NCBI GenBank assembly: GCA_964472315.1
Contig: CAYYJS010000037.1
Coordinates: 1-32,043 of the forward strand
Reading direction: 5' to 3'
Source of the DNA: CAYYJS01 sp964472315
Lineage (GTDB): Bacteria; Verrucomicrobiota; Kiritimatiellia; UBA8416
DNA: 32,043 nt
The position numbers and the translations under genes were made by a program. The notes beneath the pieces are model-generated. The model worked only from the letters and a program-made list of their open reading frames with translations, ran no database searches and was not told the DNA's origin. Numbering within the stretch: position 1 is the stretch's first letter; every line of letters begins with the position of its first letter. This document shows, one piece after another, positions 6,757 to 15,380 of the stretch.

Positions 6757-8846
6757 AACGGCTGCTCTGGCACGGCGCTCTGCTCGGTCTGGCCGCCGCC
6801 GCGATCGCGTCGGCCTGCCACGCGCCAGGCTGGCTCGATCGCGTCGAGTTCCTGCTCTATGACTGGCGCGCGAACCTGCTCGCGCGCCCGTCCGCCGCGA
6901 CCGACCGCATCCGGATCGTCGCCGTGGACCAATCCAGTCTGGACTGGGCCGAAGAGCATTTCGATATCCGCTGGAAGTGGCCGCGCCAGGTCTACGCGCC
7001 GATTCTCGCCTTCTGTAAACGCGCCGGCGCCCGCGCCGTCATCTTCGACATGCTCTACACCGAGGCCAGCGACGCGGCCGACCCCAGGGACGACGCCATC
7101 TTCGGCGAAGCGATCGCCGCGGGCGTTCCGTTCGTCACCGGGCTGCCGCTCTCGACGCGCCAGGGATTGGCTACCAACTGGCCCGCCGACCTGCCGCCCG
7201 GACCGCTCTACGCACCCGCGCACAGCCTCCCGAACACCATGTCCCGCGCCTCCTTCCCGATCCTTCCGGTCGCCTCCCAGGCAACCATCCTCGGCTCGGT
7301 GACCGCCGAACCGGACCGCGACGCCGTGTTCCGGCGCCTCCCGGCCTACCAGGTCTTCGATGGACGCATCGTGCCGACGCTCGGCGTCGCGGCCCTGTGC
7401 GCCGCCGCCCGCGCCCCGCTCGACCCCGTCGCGCGTACGGTCGGCGCCCATCGCATCCGCATGCGTCCCAACGGCGACATCACGCTGCACTTCCGCGGAA
7501 AGTCGCAGACGCACCGCTGGTACAACGCCGCCGCGATCATGGAGTCCGAACTCCGCCTGATGGAAGGCGGAAAGCCGTCGATCGATCCCGAGGAACTACG
7601 CGACTGCTTCGTGTTCTTCGGCCTCACCGCGCCGGGGTTGAAGGATCTGAAACCGTCGCCCGTCGGCGCCGGCTACCCCGGAGTCGAGCTGCAGGCCACG
7701 CTGCTCGACACGATTTTGGAGGGCGATGCCCTGCGCGATCCGCCGTTCGCGGCGACGGCGCTGGCCATCCTGCTGACCGGCCTGCTGGCGGGCATCGCCG
7801 GCCGCGCGTGCCGTCACGCCTGGCAGTCCGGCCTGAGCGTCGTCGTCTTCACGCTGCTGCCCATGGCGCCGGGCATCCTGGCATACCGGATGGCGGTCTG
7901 GCTGCCCGTGGCGCCCATGGCCGTAGCCGGCCTGCTGGCCTCCGTCGGCGCGGTCGCCGTCAACTTCGCCCTCGAAGGCCGACAGAAACGCTTCATCAAG
8001 GGCGCCTTCCGGCAGTACCTGAGCCCGGCCGTCATCGAGGCGCTGGTGCGAAACCCCGGCCAACTCGCGCTCGGCGGCGAAGAGAAACAACTGTCGATCT
8101 ACTTCTCGGACGTCCAGGGCTTCACCGGCATCTCGGAAGGTCTGACCCCCACCCGATTGACCGCCCTGCTGAACGAGTATCTGACCGCGATGACCGACAT
8201 CATCCTCGATGAAGGCGGCACGATCGACAAGTACGAGGGCGACGCGATCATCGCCTTCTGGAACGCGCCCCTGTCGCAGGCCGACCATCCGGTGCGCGCC
8301 GTCCGCGCGGCGCTGCGCTGCCTCCAGACGCTCGGCGCCATGCGGCCCGACCTGGCCGCGCGCTACGGCCGCGAGCTGCATGCCCGCATCGGCCTCAACA
8401 CGGGGATGGTCGTGGTAGGCAACATGGGCTCCAACCAACGCTTCGACTACACGTTCCTCGGCGATGCCGGCAACCTCGCCTCGCGCCTCGAAGGCATCAA
8501 CAAGCAGTTCGGCACGTTTATCCTGATCTCGCAGGCCACGCGGGAGGCCCTGGCCGGCGCGTTCCCCGCGCGCGAAGTCGCGACCGTACGCGTCGTCGGC
8601 CGCCGCGAGCCGGTCCGCGTGTACGAACCCTTCCTGCCCGACGCCTACGCGGCCGCGACGGACCGGCTCCGCGCGTTCGAATCCGCGCTGGCCGCCTATT
8701 ATCGCGGCGAGGTCGAGGCCGCGCTCGCCGCGTTCACCGCCCTGCGGACGAACGACGCGGTCGCCGACGCCTACGTGCGCCGCATCGAACGGATGACGAC
8801 ACGGCCGGTCCCCTGGGATGGCGTGTGGACCATGACGGAGAAGTGA
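6753..8846 (+). CDS. CHASE2-sensor class III adenylate cyclase
   Basis: 697 residues. An N-terminal membrane segment is followed by a CHASE2 extracytoplasmic sensor domain (about 40-310; VDQSSLDWAE, RAVIFDMLY), then about three transmembrane helices (330-405) and a cytoplasmic class III cyclase domain. Metal-binding Asp453 lies in FSDVQGFT and Asp497 in KYEGDAI. Lys493 matches the adenine-selecting position, and Asn574 and Arg578 (GNLASR) match the transition-state residues. All catalytic positions are present, so cAMP synthesis is likely. The signal sensed by CHASE2 is unknown. Coupling to the SH3 and M48 genes by ATGA overlaps suggests it reports on envelope state (inference). Confidence 0.92.
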   Translation: MKRLLWHGALLGLAAAAIASACHAPGWLDRVEFLLYDWRANLLARPSAATDRIRIVAVDQSSLDWAEEHFDIRWKWPRQVYAPILAFCKRAGARAVIFDMLYTEASDAADPRDDAIFGEAIAAGVPFVTGLPLSTRQGLATNWPADLPPGPLYAPAHSLPNTMSRASFPILPVASQATILGSVTAEPDRDAVFRRLPAYQVFDGRIVPTLGVAALCAAARAPLDPVARTVGAHRIRMRPNGDITLHFRGKSQTHRWYNAAAIMESELRLMEGGKPSIDPEELRDCFVFFGLTAPGLKDLKPSPVGAGYPGVELQATLLDTILEGDALRDPPFAATALAILLTGLLAGIAGRACRHAWQSGLSVVVFTLLPMAPGILAYRMAVWLPVAPMAVAGLLASVGAVAVNFALEGRQKRFIKGAFRQYLSPAVIEALVRNPGQLALGGEEKQLSIYFSDVQGFTGISEGLTPTRLTALLNEYLTAMTDIILDEGGTIDKYEGDAIIAFWNAPLSQADHPVRAVRAALRCLQTLGAMRPDLAARYGRELHARIGLNTGMVVVGNMGSNQRFDYTFLGDAGNLASRLEGINKQFGTFILISQATREALAGAFPAREVATVRVVGRREPVRVYEPFLPDAYAAATDRLRAFESALAAYYRGEVEAALAAFTALRTNDAVADAYVRRIERMTTRPVPWDGVWTMTEK

Positions 8847-8853
8847 GACGCGT

Positions 8854-9294
8854 ATGAAAGACCAACCGACACCAGCCACCTCCGAGGGACTGACGCTTCT
8901 GGGCGGACCCCGGGTCGCGTATCCCGATTCGCCCGACCGCGCCGTACTGGAGGCCTTTCCCAATCAGCACCCGGACCGCGATTACTGGATCGAGTTCGAC
9001 TGTCCCGAGTTCACCGCCCTGTGCCCGATCACGGGGCAACCCGACTTCGGCCGCATCTCGATCCGCTACGTCGCCAACCGGCGGTGCGTGGAAAGCAAGT
9101 CGCTCAAGATCTACCTCTTCGCGTTCCGCAACCACGGCGCCTTCCACGAAGCGGTGGTCAATCGCATCCTGGACGACCTGGTTGCCGCCATCGCCCCGCG
9201 CAAGCTCATCGTCACCGGCCGCTTCAATCCACGCGGCGGCATCGCCATCACGGTGCAGGCGGCTGCGCCGGCATCCCTGCTCCCGGAGCGCTAG
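8854..9294 (+). CDS. queF: NADPH-dependent 7-cyano-7-deazaguanine reductase QueF
   Basis: 146 residues, the short (YkvM-type) unimodular form. It reduces preQ0 to preQ1 in queuosine synthesis. Nucleophilic Cys57 and acid Asp64 are in ALCPITGQPDFG, spaced seven residues apart as in the Bacillus enzyme. The NADPH-binding/QueF motif ESKSLKIYLFAFR follows. It starts 7 bp after the cyclase stop and is probably in the same transcript. Its pathway partner queA is in the minus-strand operon about 3 kb away. Confidence 0.95.
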   Translation: MKDQPTPATSEGLTLLGGPRVAYPDSPDRAVLEAFPNQHPDRDYWIEFDCPEFTALCPITGQPDFGRISIRYVANRRCVESKSLKIYLFAFRNHGAFHEAVVNRILDDLVAAIAPRKLIVTGRFNPRGGIAITVQAAAPASLLPER

Positions 9295-9313
9295 CGCGAG
9301 CGGGGGTCCGACC

Positions 9314-10441
9314 ATGACGCCACGCGAACGCCTCTTCGCCGCGCTCGAAGGCCAACCGACCGATCGCGTGCCGGTCTGGCTGCTGTTTCCGTACGACCGC
9401 GTCGGCGACTGCGTCGATGTGGCCGCGCATCCGCACTACGCCCCGGTTGTCGAGGCCGCGAAGACCTCCGCCATCACCCTCAACCGCCGTGTCCTACCCG
9501 TCCCGGTGCATACGCCCGAGGTGCACCGCCGCACGCTCGAACTCGAAGAAGGCGGCTGGCGTATCGCGCGGCAGTACGTGGAGTACCGCGGCGTCGCGCT
9601 CTACAGCGAGGAACGCCGGCGGCCCGGCGAGCGCGCGATCAAACGGCTTCTCGATTCGGACGAGGATCTGCGGCGCTACGCCGAATTTCCCATCGAACTC
9701 GATCCCCACGTCATCGAGACCGCGCTGGACGGCCTCATGCCGCGCTACCGCCACGAGAAGGACGCCTTCCCCGCGCATCTCGGCGCGATGATGCTCGACC
9801 TGGGGGAACCGATCGCCCACCTCCACCGCAACGCCAATCCGGAAGCGTACGCCCGCTGGTCGGGGTCGCGCTCCACGAACGACGTCGTGCTCGACATCCT
9901 CGACCGTCTTCATCGGCAACTGCGCATCGTCTACGACTACTGCCTGCGCCACGACCTCGCCGATGTCTACGTCCTCGCCGGCAGCGACCTCGCCGCGCCT
10001 CCGCTGGTGTCGCGGCAGACCTTCCAGCGTTGGATCGTCCCGTACGCGACGGAATCGATCGCCCGGATCCACGAGGCCGGCAAGAAGGCGATCCAGCACC
10101 ACCGCGGCCATATCCGCGAGGTCCTGCCGGACTTCCTGACCATGGCGCCGGACGCGTTGCACACGATCGAGGCGCCACCCGTCGGCGATTGCACGCTGGA
10201 GGAGGCCTTCGCCGTCGTGCGCGACCGCCTCACGTTGATCGGCAACATCCGGTACGACGACCTGCGGTCCATGAAGGAACCGGAACTCCGCGCCGCCGTC
10301 ACCGACCTGCTCGACCGGTGCCGCGGCAAGCGGTTCATACTCGCCCCCACGACCGGCCCGTACGAGACCGACGTGTCGCCGCGCGTCATCGGCAACTACC
10401 TTGCCCTGCTCCGCACGGCCCACGCCTACCCCTGGAGCTGA
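9314..10441 (+). CDS. UroD/MTA-family protein (function unassigned)
   Basis: 375 residues. ATG 9314 opens with MTPRERLFAALEGQPTDRVP, the standard start of the uroporphyrinogen decarboxylase/cobalamin methyltransferase superfamily; the longer open frame upstream overlaps queF and is not used. Family blocks such as HHRGHIREVLPDFL and LAPTTGPYETDVSP are visible. The conserved residues expected of a true HemE are not obvious, nor is the zinc HxC...C motif of MtbA-type corrinoid methyltransferases. It is therefore best called a UroD-domain protein. It lies 19 bp after queF, and its 3' end overlaps the convergent rlmI gene by 16 bp. Confidence 0.8.
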   Translation: MTPRERLFAALEGQPTDRVPVWLLFPYDRVGDCVDVAAHPHYAPVVEAAKTSAITLNRRVLPVPVHTPEVHRRTLELEEGGWRIARQYVEYRGVALYSEERRRPGERAIKRLLDSDEDLRRYAEFPIELDPHVIETALDGLMPRYRHEKDAFPAHLGAMMLDLGEPIAHLHRNANPEAYARWSGSRSTNDVVLDILDRLHRQLRIVYDYCLRHDLADVYVLAGSDLAAPPLVSRQTFQRWIVPYATESIARIHEAGKKAIQHHRGHIREVLPDFLTMAPDALHTIEAPPVGDCTLEEAFAVVRDRLTLIGNIRYDDLRSMKEPELRAAVTDLLDRCRGKRFILAPTTGPYETDVSPRVIGNYLALLRTAHAYPWS

Positions 10442-11574
10442 AGGACGTAGCCTTTCAGGTACTCGCTCTCGGGGTGGTACACCGAGATCGGATGGTCCGG
10501 CGGCTGATGAAGCTGGTGCAGGATCCGCACGGGACGGCCGATGTCGATCGCGGCCGCCACCACGGCGCCGCGGAAGAGGTCCGGCGTGACGACCTGCGAA
10601 CACGAGAAGGTGAACAGGATGCCGCCGGGTTCGAGATGGGCCAGCGCGCCGGCATTGACGCGCCGGTAGGCCTGGATCGCCTCGTGCCGCGCCGACATAT
10701 GCTTGGCGAACGCGGGCGGGTCGAGGACGATCACGGGCCAGCGTTCGTCGCTGGCGCGCAGGAAGTCGAACACGTCTCCGGCAACGCCCGTGTGCGCCGG
10801 GACGTCGAACCCGTTGCGCGCCACATTCTCGCCGGCCCACGCCACGGCGGGATGCGAACTGTCGACGGACGTCACATGCGTCGCGCCGCCGCGCAGCGCA
10901 TACACGGAAAACGCACCCGAGTAGCTGAACAGATTCAGGACCCGCCGCCCCGCCGCGAAGTCCATCAGCAGCCGCCGGTTCTCGCGCTGATCCAGGAAGA
11001 ACCCCGTCTTCTGTCCAAGCCGCCAGTTCACGCCGAAGCGCAAGCCGTGCTCCACGATGTCACACCCGTCGGGCCCATCGCCGGCCGACACCTCGCGCCC
11101 CTTGACGAAGACCGACCGCACACCGGCGCCGGGCAGGTCGCGCAGCGCCCCGGCGATCGCGGGCATGGCGCGCGCCATGCCCGCCGAATGCGGCTCCACC
11201 ACGAGATGCCCGTCGTACCAGTCCACGATCAACCCCGGCAGACCGTCGCCCTCGGCATGCACGAGGCGGAAGGCGTTCGTCGCGGCCGACGCCGTCAGAC
11301 CCAGCCGCTCGCGCAAACGCCACGCCGTCGTCACCGCCTCGCGCCAGAACGCGTCATCGATCTCGCGCGCCTCGAACGCGAGGACCCGCACACGGATCGA
11401 CCCATGCGCCTGATAATGCCCGACCGCCAACACCCGCCCGTCCGACGCGCACACGCCGACGGCGTCGCCATCCTCCACATCCGCGCCGACCTCGGCCACG
11501 GCGCCCGAAAACACGAACGGCGCCCGCCGCTTCAGCGGCGCCTCTTTCCCCGGCCTGAGCACGACTCGTTTCAT
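10426..11574 (-). CDS. rlmI: RlmI-type 23S rRNA (cytosine-C5) methyltransferase
   Basis: 382 residues from ATG 11574. An N-terminal PUA-like RNA-binding segment precedes an EEHEE-like middle and a class I SAM methyltransferase domain: SAM loop VLNLFSYSGAFSVYAL, motif IV VIVLDPPAFAK, and a catalytic-type Cys in FTFSCSQVV. Family members methylate C1962 of 23S rRNA. The start overlaps the stop of the upstream amidase (ATGA). It is the last gene of the long minus-strand run, and its stop codon lies inside the convergent UroD-like gene. Confidence 0.9.
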   Translation of the reverse strand: MKRVVLRPGKEAPLKRRAPFVFSGAVAEVGADVEDGDAVGVCASDGRVLAVGHYQAHGSIRVRVLAFEAREIDDAFWREAVTTAWRLRERLGLTASAATNAFRLVHAEGDGLPGLIVDWYDGHLVVEPHSAGMARAMPAIAGALRDLPGAGVRSVFVKGREVSAGDGPDGCDIVEHGLRFGVNWRLGQKTGFFLDQRENRRLLMDFAAGRRVLNLFSYSGAFSVYALRGGATHVTSVDSSHPAVAWAGENVARNGFDVPAHTGVAGDVFDFLRASDERWPVIVLDPPAFAKHMSARHEAIQAYRRVNAGALAHLEPGGILFTFSCSQVVTPDLFRGAVVAAAIDIGRPVRILHQLHQPPDHPISVYHPESEYLKGYVLQLQG

Positions 11575-12344
11575 TGAAGATCGCTCCGGATGTCGTCCAG
11601 GAACCGATACCGCTGCCGGTACCCGAGCAGCGCATCGTAATCGATCTCCGCGCCGATGACGCCAATCGCGTCGCCGGCATCGGCCACCACCCGGCCGTCC
11701 GGCGCGACGACCATCGAATGTCCCGGATACTCCTGGTGCGGATCGCGCCCGACGCGGTTGACGCCGACGACGTAGCTCTGGTTCTCGATGGCGCGCGCCC
11801 GCAGCAGCGCAGTCCAATGATCCAGCCGCGCCCGCGGAAAGTTGGCGATGACGATATAGAGTTCCGCGCCCTGGCGGAGGGCCCGGCGGAACGCCTCCGG
11901 GAAGCGCAGGTCATAGCAGACGAACGGCGCGGCGGTCCACCGATGCCACTGGAACACGCGCACGCCGTCCCCCCCGGGATAGCGCTCGTGCTCGCCGCCG
12001 TGACGGAACGGGTGCAACTTCGTGTAGCGACAACACAGCACGCCATCCGGGCCGTAAACCGCGGCCTGGTTGGCGCCCGTGCCGTCGGGCCGCCATTGCG
12101 CGACGCCCCCGACCACATACGCCTGTCGCTCGACGGCAACGGCGCGCAGGAAGGCCTCCGCCGTCGACTCCGCACCCTCGCAGGCGCGATCGAGGTTCAT
12201 CGTGAACCCGGTGCTGAACATCTCCGGCAGGACGACGAGATCGCCCGGTTGCACGGTCACCGTATCGAGCAACCGCCGGACCGCGGCGAAGTTCGCCTCC
12301 CGGTCCTCCCACGCCACCGCATACTGCACGCCGACGATCCGCAT
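11571..12344 (-). CDS. Nitrilase-superfamily omega-amidase (YafV/Nit2-like)
   Basis: 257 residues from ATG 12344; a GTG at 12353 would add three residues. The catalytic triad is Glu41 (LPEMFSTGF), Lys109 (YTKLHPF) and Cys143 (FVCYDLRFPE). The EMFSTGF signature is typical of YafV/Nit2 omega-amidases, which hydrolyse 2-oxoglutaramate or 2-oxosuccinamate left by glutamine and asparagine transaminases. No clear Shine-Dalgarno sequence precedes it. It is separated from queA by 70 bp, the widest spacing in this operon, and coupled by ATGA to rlmI. The exact substrate is inferred. Confidence 0.88.
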   Translation of the reverse strand: MRIVGVQYAVAWEDREANFAAVRRLLDTVTVQPGDLVVLPEMFSTGFTMNLDRACEGAESTAEAFLRAVAVERQAYVVGGVAQWRPDGTGANQAAVYGPDGVLCCRYTKLHPFRHGGEHERYPGGDGVRVFQWHRWTAAPFVCYDLRFPEAFRRALRQGAELYIVIANFPRARLDHWTALLRARAIENQSYVVGVNRVGRDPHQEYPGHSMVVAPDGRVVADAGDAIGVIGAEIDYDALLGYRQRYRFLDDIRSDLQ

Positions 12345-12414
12345 GCGGGGCACAGTAGCCGAATCGCCGCGTCACGACAAGCCGAGTCACCGTGGTTGTC
12401 CAGAATCCAACGCG

Positions 12415-13458
12415 TCACAGGATCAGCATGCCGTCCCCATAGCTGTAGAAGCGGTAGCGCTCCGCGATCGCGGCCCGGTAGGCCGAGAGCACCAGGTCGC
12501 GCCCCGCCAACGCGCTGACCATCATGAGCAGCGTCGATTTCGGCAGGTGAAAGTTCGTGAACATCGCATCGACCACGCGGAACCGGTAGGGCGGATAGAT
12601 GAACAGCGCGCTGCGACCGGCGCAGGCGCGAACCTCGCCGTGCGCGGCGGCCACGGTTTCGAGCGTCCGCACGGTCGTACTGCCGACCGCGACGATCCGC
12701 CCGCCGGACGCCTGTGTGGCGCGTATGGCCGCGGCCGCGTCTTCGCCGATGACATAGCGCTCCTCATCCATCCGGTGTTCGGCGACACGGTCGACCGCCA
12801 CCGGGCGAAACGTGCCGATGCCGACATGCAGCGTGAGCTCGACCTTGCGCACCCCGCGCACCGCGAGCGCGGCCAGCAAGTCCGGCGTGAAATGCAGCCC
12901 CGCCGTCGGCGCGGCCACGGCACCCGGTTGTGACGCATAGACGGTCTGATAGCGGTCGCGGTCGGCGCGCTCGCGCGCATCGCCGGGGTCGCGTTTGATG
13001 TACGGCGGCAGCGGCATCTCGCCCTCGCGCTCGAGAATGTCCGTCACGGGCCCATCCCCGGTCAGCGCCAGTTCGAGGCGCCCCCCCTCGCCCAGCGCCA
13101 CCACGCGGCCCGTCAGACGACCCCGCGCCAGCGTCAGCGTGGCGCCGGGCTTCGGACGCCGCGCGGCGCGGCACAACGCCAGCCATGTGGTGTCCCCCGT
13201 GGGCTCCAGCAGGAGCAACTCGATGCGGCCGCCGGACGCGTCCTTGTATCCGTGGAGACGCGCGGGGATAACGCGCGTATTGTTAACCACCAGCAGGTCG
13301 CCCGCGCGCAGATACGCGGGCAACGCCGCCACCGTGCGGTGCTCCAGCGCGCCCCCCGCGCGGTGCACGACCAGCATGCGTGCATCGGTCCGCCGCGGGG
13401 CGGGTTCCTGCGCGATCAGCTCCACGGGCAATTCATAGTCGAAATCGGACGTGTTCAT
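12415..13458 (-). CDS. queA: S-adenosylmethionine:tRNA ribosyltransferase-isomerase QueA
   Basis: 347 residues, the normal length. It transfers and isomerises the ribosyl part of SAM to preQ1-tRNA, giving epoxyqueuosine. Family blocks are present throughout: FDYELPVELIAQEP near the start, LLVVNNTRVIPARL, AAPTAGLHFTPDLL, VGIGTFRPV, and FTNFHLPKSTLLMMVSAL. The ATG overlaps the stop of the preceding 44-residue ORF (ATGA at 13458-13455), so translation is probably coupled to it. Confidence 0.96.
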   Translation of the reverse strand: MNTSDFDYELPVELIAQEPAPRRTDARMLVVHRAGGALEHRTVAALPAYLRAGDLLVVNNTRVIPARLHGYKDASGGRIELLLLEPTGDTTWLALCRAARRPKPGATLTLARGRLTGRVVALGEGGRLELALTGDGPVTDILEREGEMPLPPYIKRDPGDARERADRDRYQTVYASQPGAVAAPTAGLHFTPDLLAALAVRGVRKVELTLHVGIGTFRPVAVDRVAEHRMDEERYVIGEDAAAAIRATQASGGRIVAVGSTTVRTLETVAAAHGEVRACAGRSALFIYPPYRFRVVDAMFTNFHLPKSTLLMMVSALAGRDLVLSAYRAAIAERYRFYSYGDGMLIL

Positions 13459-13589
13459 TCGCCGATAATCTTGACCAACACCCGTTTGCGGCGGCCGCCG
13501 TCGAACTCGCCGTAAAACACCCGTTCCCAGGGGCCGAAGTCGAGTTTGCCGCCGGTCACGGCGATGAGCTCCTTGCGGTATGTCTTCAT
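13455..13589 (-). CDS. 44-residue ORF equal to the C-terminal part of YjbQ (UPF0047)
   Basis: Short ORF from ATG 13589 with GGGAGG (13599-13594) four bases upstream; it ends in TGA overlapping the queA start. Its residues (GGKLDFGPWERVFYGEFDG, then KRVLVKIIGE) match the C-terminal third of YjbQ/UPF0047 proteins, which are normally about 130-140 residues long and have thiamine-phosphate-synthase-like activity. The N-terminal two thirds is missing: the bases upstream belong to the complete msbA-like gene. It could be a 5'-truncated remnant kept because it couples queA translation, or a genuine mini-protein. The ribosome-binding site and coupling argue that it is translated. Confidence 0.7.
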   Translation of the reverse strand: MKTYRKELIAVTGGKLDFGPWERVFYGEFDGGRRKRVLVKIIGE

Positions 13590-13598
13590 CGCGCCTCC

Positions 13599-15374
13599 CT
13601 ACCTTGCCGCGCTCTCGACCCCGCGCCCGGCCATCTTGAATTGCAGCTCATAGAGCCGCCGGTAAATCCCGCCCGCGGCCAGCAGCGCCTCGTGCGAACC
13701 GATTTCGGCGATCCGTCCCTTGTCGAGCACGACGATCCGGTTGGCCCTGACGATCGTCGACAACCGATGGGCGATGGCGAATACGGTGCGCCCCTTCATG
13801 ACCTCGTCCAGCGCTTCCTGCACGAGACGTTCGGATTCCGTGTCCAACGCGCTGGTAGCCTCGTCGAGCACCAGAATCGGCGGGTTGCGCAAGATCGCCC
13901 GCGCGATGGCCAGCCGCTGCCGCTGCCCGCCCGAGAGCCGTACGCCGCGCTCGCCGACCATCGTTTCGTATCCCGCGTCCATCTGAAGGATGAACGCGTG
14001 CGCGTGCGCCCGCCGCGCCGCCGTTTCGATCTCCTCGCGCGAGGCCTCCGGCTTGCCGTAGGCGATGTTCCAAGCCACAGTCTCGTTAAAGAGGAACGTC
14101 TCCTGGGTCACCACCCCGATTTCGCGCCGCAGCGACTGGACCGTCAGGTCGCGCACGTCGACGCCGTTGACGAGCAACCGGCCGCCCGTGACATCGAAGA
14201 AACGCGGCAGTAGGTTGACCAGAGTGGTCTTGCCGGCGCCCGATCCGCCGACCAGCGCGATCATCTCGCCCGCCGTCACGGTCAGATCGATATCGACGAG
14301 TATCGGCGTTTCGGCGTATGCGAACGACACCCGGTCGAACCGGACCTCGCGCACCGGCGGCGTCAGGCGCATGGCGCCCGGCCGGTCGGCGACGAGACAC
14401 GGCGTGTCCAGAATCTCGAACAGCCGGTCGGCCGCGGCGCAACTATGTTCGATCGCGAGGTGCACCTTGCTCAGCCGCTTCACGGGGTCGTACAGCACGA
14501 CCAGCGCCAACCCGAACCCGAGGAATTCGTTGAGCGACATCCCGGAGTGACGCGCGTAACCCAGCGTCATCACGAGTCCCAGCGCCGTGATGACGAAGAT
14601 GATCGGCTCGATCAGCGCCTTCGCGCGCACGACCCGCATCACGCGTCGGAAGAACGCCGCGCACTGGGCCGTGAATCGTTCCTCCTCCCGCGACTCCATG
14701 CCGAAGGCCTTGACGATCCGCACCCCGCCGATCGCCTCCTGCATGATTGACACGATGTCCGCCAGCCGTTGCTGGCCCTCCCGCCCGGCCTTGCGCACCC
14801 GCCGGCCGAACAGCGAGATGGGCACCAGACAGAGCGGAAACAGCACCATACTGACAAGCGCCAGGCGCCAGTTCAGGTAGAATACGTAGCCGACCGCCCC
14901 CACGAGCAGGATCGGCTGCCGCGCCATATCGGTGACGACCGTCGACACAGCCCGCTCCAGCAGGGTCGCGTCGTTGACGGTGCGCGAGATCATCTCGCCG
15001 GTCTTGCTGCTGTCGTAATACGCGACGGACAGATCCTGGAGATGCCGGAACGCGCTCACGCGCATGTCCATGACCACACGGTTGCCGACCCATTGGATCA
15101 GGGTCGCGCTGAAGTACTCGCCCACGCCACGGACGGCGACCAGCACCAGCAACAGCACCGAAATCGCCCCGACCGCCTGCCAGGTCATCGGGGTGTCGAG
15201 GTTGAAGAACCGATCCAGCAGTTTGGGCACGGCCGAGAGGGCGCCGACGGTCGATCCGCCGAACAGAATGCCGCAGGCGAAACCGACGGCAAGACGCCAC
15301 CGGTAAGGCGTCACGTAGCCGAGCAGCCGGCGATAAGTTCCCCAATGCGCGCGATTGCCGGGTTGTGCGGTCAT
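13599..15374 (-). CDS. msbA: MsbA-type ABC exporter (lipid A/phospholipid flippase family)
   Basis: 591 residues. An N-terminal six-helix ABC transmembrane domain (about 1-320) precedes an ATPase domain with Walker A GGSGAGKTT (Lys382), signature LSGGQRQR, Walker B ILVLDEATSALD and H-loop AHRLST. It is a half-transporter that should work as a homodimer in the inner membrane. Its length and the FNETVAWNIAYGKPEASREE region fit the MsbA/LpxA-export group, but substrate assignment within ABCB-like exporters is uncertain. It starts 6 bp after the upstream PilB-like gene. Confidence 0.9.
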   Translation of the reverse strand: MTAQPGNRAHWGTYRRLLGYVTPYRWRLAVGFACGILFGGSTVGALSAVPKLLDRFFNLDTPMTWQAVGAISVLLLVLVAVRGVGEYFSATLIQWVGNRVVMDMRVSAFRHLQDLSVAYYDSSKTGEMISRTVNDATLLERAVSTVVTDMARQPILLVGAVGYVFYLNWRLALVSMVLFPLCLVPISLFGRRVRKAGREGQQRLADIVSIMQEAIGGVRIVKAFGMESREEERFTAQCAAFFRRVMRVVRAKALIEPIIFVITALGLVMTLGYARHSGMSLNEFLGFGLALVVLYDPVKRLSKVHLAIEHSCAAADRLFEILDTPCLVADRPGAMRLTPPVREVRFDRVSFAYAETPILVDIDLTVTAGEMIALVGGSGAGKTTLVNLLPRFFDVTGGRLLVNGVDVRDLTVQSLRREIGVVTQETFLFNETVAWNIAYGKPEASREEIETAARRAHAHAFILQMDAGYETMVGERGVRLSGGQRQRLAIARAILRNPPILVLDEATSALDTESERLVQEALDEVMKGRTVFAIAHRLSTIVRANRIVVLDKGRIAEIGSHEALLAAGGIYRRLYELQFKMAGRGVESAAR

Positions 15375-15380
15375 GAGCGG

